DNA of 64,000 nucleotides from Bryobacterales bacterium (GTDB lineage: Bacteria > Acidobacteriota > Terriglobia > Bryobacterales > Bryobacteraceae). Every line of letters starts with the position of its first letter. Within the stretch, counting starts at the first letter, position 1. The stretch covers positions 1-64,000 of the forward strand of contig JADLDI010000032.1 of NCBI GenBank assembly GCA_020846745.1, read 5' to 3'. The notes beneath the pieces were generated by a model. That model worked only from the letters and a program-made list of their open reading frames with translations, had not been told where the DNA came from and did no database searches. Position numbers and translations under genes: made by a program. Below are positions 58,110-64,000 of this stretch, in pieces.

Positions 58110-58964
58110 ATGAAGCTTCTTCGTTTTGAGTTCGAAGGCCGCGCCCACGCCGGCGTTTTCACCGATGGCGGAGTGGTGCCCGTCGCCGAGATCAACGCGA
58201 CCAAAGGTACACGCATCCCGGATGACCTGCTGGCCATTATCCAGGGCGGGTCAGTCGAGGAACTGAAAGACACCACCGGTGTGCTCGCCCTTCCCACCGA
58301 GAAGGTGAAGGCGCTGCTTCCGTATGTGCCGCCGAAGATTTGGTGTATCGGTCTCAACTACAAAACGCACGCCGAAGACATCAACGCCGTGCAACCCGAA
58401 GAGCCGGGCAGTTTCATGAAACCCACTTCGTGCCTGTTCGAGCCCGGCGGCAACATCGTTCTCCCTCCACACGACGTGTCGAACGATGTCGATGCCGAGG
58501 GTGAACTCGGTGTGATCATCGGCAAGACCTGTCGCTTCGTCCCGCTTGAGCACGTAGAAGAAGTGATCTTCGGCTATACGGTGACGCTCGACCTGACGGC
58601 GCTCGACGTTCTCCGCAAGAACCCCCGCTACCTCACCCGCGCTAAGGCTATCGATACGTTCTTCAGCTTCGGTCCCGTCGTTGTCACAAAGGACGAAGTA
58701 GCCGATCCGGACTTCCTCGAAGTGATTACAGAGCATAACGACGGTATCTGCTCGCGCGATTATGTCCGCAACATGAACCACCGCCCATTCGAGCTCGTCC
58801 GCTTCCATTCCAACTTCATGACCCTCCACCCCGGCGACCTCATCTCCACAGGCTGCCCCAAAGGAGCAAGGATCAAACCGGGCGACCGCGTCGGCGGGCG
58901 GATCGTCGGCGTTGGGCAGATCGAGGCCAAGGTCACGCAGGGCGAACGGACACCGCTCTATTAG
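58110..58964 (+). CDS. Fumarylacetoacetate hydrolase-family protein
   Basis: 284 residues. IGLNYKTHAED and DAEGELGVIIGKTCR hold the metal ligands of the FAH family, and GYTVTLDLTALD and RAKAIDTFFSFGPVV fit the core. Family members cleave C-C bonds of acylpyruvates or hydrate 2-oxo-enoates. No aromatic-degradation genes are adjacent, so the substrate stays open. Confidence 0.87.
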   Translation: MKLLRFEFEGRAHAGVFTDGGVVPVAEINATKGTRIPDDLLAIIQGGSVEELKDTTGVLALPTEKVKALLPYVPPKIWCIGLNYKTHAEDINAVQPEEPGSFMKPTSCLFEPGGNIVLPPHDVSNDVDAEGELGVIIGKTCRFVPLEHVEEVIFGYTVTLDLTALDVLRKNPRYLTRAKAIDTFFSFGPVVVTKDEVADPDFLEVITEHNDGICSRDYVRNMNHRPFELVRFHSNFMTLHPGDLISTGCPKGARIKPGDRVGGRIVGVGQIEAKVTQGERTPLY

Positions 58965-59042
58965 CTGGTTTGTGGCCGCTTATGTTGGAGATCGGTGAGG
59001 CCGTGTTTTGACGTTTTAAGGCATCCGATCAATACGGGTCTA

Positions 59043-59903
59043 TTACTTCGACTCGTACAGGATGGTCACCTGGACTTTCCCGTCTGCCGGCGTAGCGGTC
59101 AGATTGACCGACTTTCCTTCACCCTGAGCCGATATGACGATTGCCGATTGCTCGCCCGCGCCGGCAGTTGTTTTATTGACCTTCAAGCCACCCTGCTGAA
59201 ACGCGTTTTCGTAAAATCCGGCAACGGCGGCGGCGCTGTCGGATGACGTGAAGCTAACCGTTCCACCCTTGGGACCAGCGACGTTCACGCCGATGGCCGC
59301 TATCGACGAGTACTTGGGAATCCAAGCCGGTAGCGTCATCTTGCCCGTGCCGATCTCGGCCGTCCCTTCCGGAGTCGAGATCTGCATCTGGCTGCCCTCT
59401 CCCTTGATCTCCACCTTGCCTTTTCCGGGCTCTTCGAAGACGATCCTGCCGTTTTTGACATCTTCGAAATTCAGGGTCAGTACCTTACCGTTCGTCTTGT
59501 CGCGCACGGTGATGATGCCGCGGCTCTCGTCGACATTCATCACCTCGATTTCCGGGTTTGCGGCGGCCAGGATTTTGGTGATCGCGACCGCGGGGTTCCT
59601 TTGCATCAGTTCGGGATCGAATCCGGCCTGCTTCACCTTCTTCACCACGAAATAACCGGTCCCGATAATTCCTAAAGCACCCAGCACGATCACGCCCAGG
59701 CACCCGAATAGGACGTACGGCCAAACGCTTTTCTTCGCCGGCACAGGCGGAGCGGCCGCATAGCCTTGCGGAGCCGGTACCGTAAACTGCGGCTGCGGCC
59801 CCTGCGGCGGTGCTGCGGTCGCTGCTTCCGGCGTTTGGGCCTGCCCGCAATTGGTGCAAAACGGTCCGGCGAGCGTGAATCCGCAATTGGTGCAAAAAGC
59901 CAT
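59043..59903 (-). CDS. Zinc-ribbon single-pass membrane protein
   Basis: 286 residues. An N-terminal zinc ribbon (FCTNCGFTLAGPFCTNCG) is followed by a proline/glutamine-rich linker, one membrane span at ~60-85 (YVLFGCLGVIVLGALGIIG) and a soluble domain with acidic and beta-rich segments (EIEVMNVDESRGIITVRDKT). Only the zinc ribbon and topology are recognised. Function unknown. It is flanked by unrelated plus-strand genes. Confidence 0.7.
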   Translation of the reverse strand: MAFCTNCGFTLAGPFCTNCGQAQTPEAATAAPPQGPQPQFTVPAPQGYAAAPPVPAKKSVWPYVLFGCLGVIVLGALGIIGTGYFVVKKVKQAGFDPELMQRNPAVAITKILAAANPEIEVMNVDESRGIITVRDKTNGKVLTLNFEDVKNGRIVFEEPGKGKVEIKGEGSQMQISTPEGTAEIGTGKMTLPAWIPKYSSIAAIGVNVAGPKGGTVSFTSSDSAAAVAGFYENAFQQGGLKVNKTTAGAGEQSAIVISAQGEGKSVNLTATPADGKVQVTILYESK

Positions 59904-60012
59904 AAATTGAACTCTCCGCAGATAACCCTACCTGTTTGCGGCTGCGGGCGCAAGGGCTTGGCTAATTAAGATCCGGTCAGCCCTTTTCCGCTACCATGAA
60001 GGGTTCGCATAC

Positions 60013-61326
60013 ATGGCCGCCGAACAGCTGAAGCAAATGGGAGTAGTGGGCGCCGGAGGTGCGGGTTTCCCCACACACGTCAAGGCAGGATCGCAGGCCG
60101 AGGTGATTCTGGCCAACGGCGCTGAATGCGAGCCGCTGTTGCATAAAGACCTGGAGTTGATGGTGCGTTACGCGCCGGAGATCTGCGCCGGGCTGGAGCG
60201 CATGGCGGGGGTGACCGGGGCGCGGGCCGTGAAGTTCGGTATCAAGGAGAAGAACAAACGCGCTGTCGAGAAGGTGAGCCCTGAGGTGCAGCGGCGAGGA
60301 TGGGGCATGGTGCTGCTGGGCGACTTCTATCCCTCCGGCGACGAATACGAACTGGTCTACGCCGGCACCGGGCGGCTGATTCCTGCCGGCGGCATTCCGC
60401 TGCAGGTGGGCTGCGTCGTGAACAACGTCGAGACGCTTTATAACGTCGAGATGGCGGCGCAAGGGCAGCCGGTGACCCGTAAGTTTCTCACCGTAACCGG
60501 CGCAGTGCGCAAGCCGCAGTCGTTCTGGGCGCCGGTGGGCATCACCTTTCGCGAACTGATCGTACATGTGGGCGGCGTGACGACAGCCGAGTTCGGCGTT
60601 TTCGTGAGCGGACTGATGATGGGCTCGCTTACGTTCGATTTGGACGACGTAGTGACGAAGACGACAGGCGGACTGATCGTGCTGCCGCGCGACCACTACC
60701 TGATCACCCGAAAAACGCGGCCCGTGCGGGCGATGGCGCATATCGGCAAGAGCGCCTGCGACCAGTGCAGCTACTGCACCGAGTTCTGTCCGCGGTTCCT
60801 GCTGGGCTACGACGTGCAACCGCACCGTGTCATGCGCAGTTTGGGGTTCACGTTGACGGGCGCGGACAATTGGAACCAGTGGGGCGAGTTGTGCTGCGCG
60901 TGCGGCTTGTGCACGCTGTATGCCTGTCCGGAGGACCTGTACCCGAAGGAAGCCTGCGACCAGGCCAAGACAGACCTGCGCAACATCGGCAAGAAGTACG
61001 TGCAGCAGCATCCGGTGAAGGTCCACCCGATGAAGGAGTACCGGCGCGTGCCGCTCAGCATGCTCCGCAAGCGCCTGAAGGTGGACGAGTACGAATGCGA
61101 AGCGCCGTTTCGCGACGAGTCGCCGGTGCCGAAGCAGGTGCGGATCCGGATGAAGCAGCATGCGGGCAAGCCGGCACAGCCCGTCGTAAAGGCGGGGCAA
61201 ACGGTTAAAGCCGGCGACACCGTGGGACGCATGGCGGACAAAGATTTAGGGGCGGATGTGCACGCGTCCATCGCGGGCGTAGTGCGCGATGTCACGGCGG
61301 AGACGGTGGTGATTGATGGCCAATAA
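60013..61326 (+). CDS. PduS-like RnfC-type flavin/iron-sulfur reductase
   Basis: 437 residues. The N-terminus VGAGGAGFPTHVK is the nucleotide-binding loop of RnfC/NuoF-like proteins; SLBB-type and flavin regions follow. Two 4Fe-4S motifs, CDQCSYCTEFCP and CCACGLCTLYACP, lie at ~254 and ~297. A short biotinyl/lipoyl-like barrel may form the end (VKAGQTVKAGDTVGRMADKD). In Pdu microcompartments PduS reduces cobalamin. The stop overlaps the shell-protein start by eleven bases. Confidence 0.85.
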   Translation: MAAEQLKQMGVVGAGGAGFPTHVKAGSQAEVILANGAECEPLLHKDLELMVRYAPEICAGLERMAGVTGARAVKFGIKEKNKRAVEKVSPEVQRRGWGMVLLGDFYPSGDEYELVYAGTGRLIPAGGIPLQVGCVVNNVETLYNVEMAAQGQPVTRKFLTVTGAVRKPQSFWAPVGITFRELIVHVGGVTTAEFGVFVSGLMMGSLTFDLDDVVTKTTGGLIVLPRDHYLITRKTRPVRAMAHIGKSACDQCSYCTEFCPRFLLGYDVQPHRVMRSLGFTLTGADNWNQWGELCCACGLCTLYACPEDLYPKEACDQAKTDLRNIGKKYVQQHPVKVHPMKEYRRVPLSMLRKRLKVDEYECEAPFRDESPVPKQVRIRMKQHAGKPAQPVVKAGQTVKAGDTVGRMADKDLGADVHASIAGVVRDVTAETVVIDGQ

Positions 61327-61870
61327 GAATTCGATCGGGTTGATAGAACTGGGCAGCATCGCCGCGGGATTTCAGGTGTGCGACGCGATGCTGAAGGCCG
61401 CGGATGTCGAGTTGGTGCTCTCGCGGACCATCTGCTCGGGCAAGTACATGGTGCTGATCCGCGGCGAGGTAGGCGCGATTGACGCGGCGGTCCGGTCCGG
61501 GCAGACGGCGGCGGGATTTTCGGTGATCGACACGTTCATCATCCCGAACGTACACGAGTCGATTTTCCCGGCCATCAGCGGCATCACGAAGGTGGAGGCG
61601 CTCGAGGCGCTGGGGATCATCGAGTCGTTCTCGGTGGCCTCACTCATCGAGGGCGCCGATGCAATGGCGAAAAGCGCCAAAGTGCAATTGGTGGAGGTCC
61701 GCCTGGCGATGGCGCTCGGCGGCAAGGCCTTCGCAGCGGTGACAGGCAGCGTCGCAGCGGTGACGGCAGCGGTGGATGCGGGCGCCGCAATGATCGGGCG
61801 GAAGGGACTGCTCGTCAACAAAGTCGTTATCCCGCAACCGCGGCCGGAGTTGTTGAACGAGATGATTTGA
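61316..61870 (+). CDS. PduT-like tandem-BMC shell protein
   Basis: 184 residues with two BMC domains (SIGLIELGSIAAGFQVCDAM; ALGIIESFSVASLIEGADAM). A cysteine (C40) in SRTICSGKYMVL is at the place of the pore-loop cysteine that ligates an iron-sulfur cluster in PduT. Translationally coupled to the PduS-like gene, as in Pdu and related loci, so the pair probably moves electrons across a microcompartment shell. No other shell or enzyme gene is nearby. Confidence 0.87.
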   Translation: MANKNSIGLIELGSIAAGFQVCDAMLKAADVELVLSRTICSGKYMVLIRGEVGAIDAAVRSGQTAAGFSVIDTFIIPNVHESIFPAISGITKVEALEALGIIESFSVASLIEGADAMAKSAKVQLVEVRLAMALGGKAFAAVTGSVAAVTAAVDAGAAMIGRKGLLVNKVVIPQPRPELLNEMI

Positions 61871-61996
61871 GGACGGTCAGGTGGTGTGAGCCAGGTCCTC
61901 CGGATGCGCCGCCCGGCAAACACTGGCACTCCCCACCCACATGGTATTCTGAAGTCTCAAAATCACACCCGCCTTCGGGATTAGGTCTAGGTATTG

Positions 61997-64000
61997 ATGT
62001 CCCAACTTCGTTATGTGACGGCTAGCGGTATCGCTGTCACGCGAACCGCTTCTAAGATACCGTTTAAGAAGGGTTTACGGGACTTGTTGCGCGGGCTGGA
62101 CCGGCAACGCGGCGTTTACCTTTCTTCCGGTTACGAGTATCCGGGGCGATACTCGCGATGGGACATCGCATCGATTTGTCCGCCGCTTGAAATCATTGGG
62201 CGCGGGCGTGACATGGAGTTCCGGCCGCTCAACGACCGCGGCCATGTGCTCATCCGGATCTTCCATCGCATCCTGGCCGGCCATCCGCACTGGGAATCGC
62301 TGCAACCTGCTCCGGGCGGAGCTTTGCAGGGGCGCCTGAAACCGCTCGAAGGGCTGTTTTCCGAAGAAGAACGGAGCCGCCAGCCTTCCGCATTCTCGAT
62401 CCTGCGGCGCATCATTCAGGAATTTGCCAATTCAAAGGACACGCGGCTCGCGCTCGTCGGCGCGTTCGGGTACGACCTGTTGTTTCAGTTCGACCCGATC
62501 GAATTGAAGCTCCCCCGCCACGGCGCCAAAGACCTGCACCTGTTCCTCTGCGACGACATCTACTTCATGGACCGCAAGAAGGAAATCATCGAGCGGTTCC
62601 AGTACGAGTTTTCGCTCGATGAACTGTCGACCCTCGCGTTGGCGGGCGGCGGCGAACAGATCGCACCGCCACCGGACACCGGGACCGGCGAGATCACGTC
62701 CGACCATACGCCCGAAGAGTACATGGCGAATGTGGAAACCGTGCGGCGCGGGATGAAGGTTGGCGACTACTACGAAGTCGTTTTACGCCAGAAGTTCAGC
62801 GCACCCTATTCGGGCAGCTCCGCGGAACTGTTTGAGCGCATTCAGCAACTGTCGCCGAGTCCATACGAGTTCCTATTGCAGTTGGGCGACGAAGCGCTGA
62901 TTGGCGCGTCGCCTGAGATGTTCGTTCGCGTGGAAGGCAAACGCGTCGAGACTTGTCCGATCTCCGGCACCGCCCGCCGCACCGGCGACCCGCTCCAGGA
63001 CGCCGACAATATCCGCGAACTGCTGGGCTCGCTCAAGGAAGAGTCCGAACTCACCATGTGTACCGATGTCGACCGCAACGATAAGTCGCGGGTCTCGGTA
63101 CCCGGAACGGTGCGCGTCATCGGTCGCCGGCTGATCGAATCCTACGCCGGCGTTTTCCATACCGTCGATCACGTGGAGAGCACGCTGGAGGACCGGTTCG
63201 ATTCGCTCGACGCGTTCCTCACCCACATGTGGGCGGTGACCGTGATCGGCGCGCCGAAAAAGGCCGCCGCACAGGCCATCGAGAACCTCGAAAAGAACGC
63301 TCGCGGCTGGTATGGCGGCGCCGTCGGGATGATCGCCATGAACGGTGACATCAACACCGGCATCCTCATCCGTACGGTGCACCTTCGGAATGGCATTGCC
63401 GAGTATCCCGTCGGCGCAACGCTCCTTTACGACTCCGTTCCGGCGAGCGAAGAACTGGAAACCCGCGCCAAAGCGACCGGCTTCTTCCGCGCTTTAGGCG
63501 GTTTACGGCGCACTGCGCAAACTGCAGCCGAACAACCGAAGAGCATTGCCGGCAGCAAGCCCGTCCGGATGCTGCTGGTCGACAATGACGACTGCTTTAT
63601 CCACACACTAGCGAACTACGCGCGGCAGACGGGCGCGGAAGTGGTCACCTATCGCGCCGGGTTCCCGCCCGAACTGATCGATAAGATTCAGCCGCGGTTG
63701 ATCCTGGTCTCGCCAGGTCCCGGCCGGCCGCAGGATTTTGGTGTCCCAGCGCTAGTGCGGCACGCGGCGCAGCGGGGAATTCCCGTGTTCGGCGTGTGTC
63801 TCGGCTTGCAGGGTATTGTCGAAGCATTCGGCGGTGAGTTAGGCGTGCTCGATTACCCGATGCACGGAAAGCCTTCAATAGTCACGCACAGAAACATCGG
63901 CGCTTTCGAAGGTCTGCCCGCATCGTTCAAAGTGGGCCGGTACCACTCGCTGTTCGCCGTTAAAGACAAGCTCCCGAGTGTGCTGGAAGTCACAGCCGAA
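61997..64000 (+). CDS. trpEG: Anthranilate synthase, fused TrpE-TrpG (3' end cut by window)
   Basis: 668 codons visible, no stop before base 64000. The chorismate-binding component spans to ~500 (ISGTARRTGDPLQDADNIRE, CTDVDRNDKSRV, VIGAPKKAAAQAIENLE, GGAVGMIAMNGDINTGILIR), then a glutamine amidotransferase domain starts (MLLVDNDDCFIHTLANYARQ, LVSPGPGRP, FGVCLGLQGIVEAFGG with the nucleophilic cysteine). The layout matches fused TrpE-TrpG of several bacteria; PhzE-type fusions are the alternative. Start ATG 61997. Bases 61871-61996 show no clear leader peptide or attenuator. Confidence 0.92.
   Translation, partial: MSQLRYVTASGIAVTRTASKIPFKKGLRDLLRGLDRQRGVYLSSGYEYPGRYSRWDIASICPPLEIIGRGRDMEFRPLNDRGHVLIRIFHRILAGHPHWESLQPAPGGALQGRLKPLEGLFSEEERSRQPSAFSILRRIIQEFANSKDTRLALVGAFGYDLLFQFDPIELKLPRHGAKDLHLFLCDDIYFMDRKKEIIERFQYEFSLDELSTLALAGGGEQIAPPPDTGTGEITSDHTPEEYMANVETVRRGMKVGDYYEVVLRQKFSAPYSGSSAELFERIQQLSPSPYEFLLQLGDEALIGASPEMFVRVEGKRVETCPISGTARRTGDPLQDADNIRELLGSLKEESELTMCTDVDRNDKSRVSVPGTVRVIGRRLIESYAGVFHTVDHVESTLEDRFDSLDAFLTHMWAVTVIGAPKKAAAQAIENLEKNARGWYGGAVGMIAMNGDINTGILIRTVHLRNGIAEYPVGATLLYDSVPASEELETRAKATGFFRALGGLRRTAQTAAEQPKSIAGSKPVRMLLVDNDDCFIHTLANYARQTGAEVVTYRAGFPPELIDKIQPRLILVSPGPGRPQDFGVPALVRHAAQRGIPVFGVCLGLQGIVEAFGGELGVLDYPMHGKPSIVTHRNIGAFEGLPASFKVGRYHSLFAVKDKLPSVLEVTAE

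Overview
The window looks like a chromosomal segment of a GC-rich acidobacterium close to the Bryobacterales/Solibacter group. This is inferred from gene content: two Oar-type TonB-dependent receptors with an N-terminal carboxypeptidase-regulatory-like domain, a secreted SBBP-repeat protein, a PQQ dehydrogenase with a built-in cytochrome c, many small toxin-antitoxin pairs and an NtrY/NtrX-type pair. No rRNA, tRNA, CRISPR array or intact transposase was recognised.

Layout. 0.26-5.4 kb: acyl-CoA ligase and a first TonB receptor. 5.5-8.3 kb: a patchwork of a nitrilase fragment, an ArsR regulator and three toxin-antitoxin loci, one beheaded. 8.3-19.5 kb: an accessory island, the most interesting part. 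Two paralogous TIR-transmembrane-FGE(C-type-lectin fold) genes (8341-9810 and 14577-16058) are nearly identical except for a block of 24 codons at the 3' end. There 14 residues differ, mostly through first and second codon positions, between invariant flanks. This is the signature of variable regions of a diversity-generating retroelement (DGR). An Avd-like four-helix-bundle gene and a perfect 9-bp-stem/4-nt-loop hairpin follow the second copy. Upstream of it, in the same direction, lie a P-loop ATPase, a ParA/MinD-like ATPase with a KGGVGR Walker A variant, and a HEPN-like small gene split by an in-frame TAG. No reverse transcriptase or template repeat is visible, so diversification would have to come from elsewhere in the genome or has ceased. 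The island also carries scars: fragments of the PQQ dehydrogenase, of a Phd antitoxin and of avd. A second Oar receptor lies between the two TIR-FGE copies.

19.5-34 kb: PQQ dehydrogenase, SBBP protein, PhyH oxygenase, MBL hydrolase, then an envelope-biogenesis operon on the minus strand (BamA/TamA-like, SurA-like, TamB). 34-35.2 kb: a FitA/VapC-type toxin-antitoxin pair and a repeat-containing gap. 35.2-38 kb: pyrimidine operon pyrR-pyrB-pyrC. 38-47.3 kb: a chemosensory cluster in which an RsbU-like phosphatase (divergent), an RsbW-like kinase and a STAS protein precede a hybrid CheA, a receptor with a CxxCH haem motif, CheW, CheB and CheR. 47.3-53.4 kb: a secreted multi-RidA protein, an epimerase, aconitase and SelA. 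53.6-58 kb: an outer-membrane barrel protein, a DUF4390 protein, and NtrY-like and NtrC-like regulators. 58-64 kb: an FAH-family hydrolase, a zinc-ribbon membrane protein, an orphan PduS-PduT pair of bacterial-microcompartment type, and a TrpE-TrpG fusion that runs off the end.

All assignments come from reading the sequence; no database search was run.
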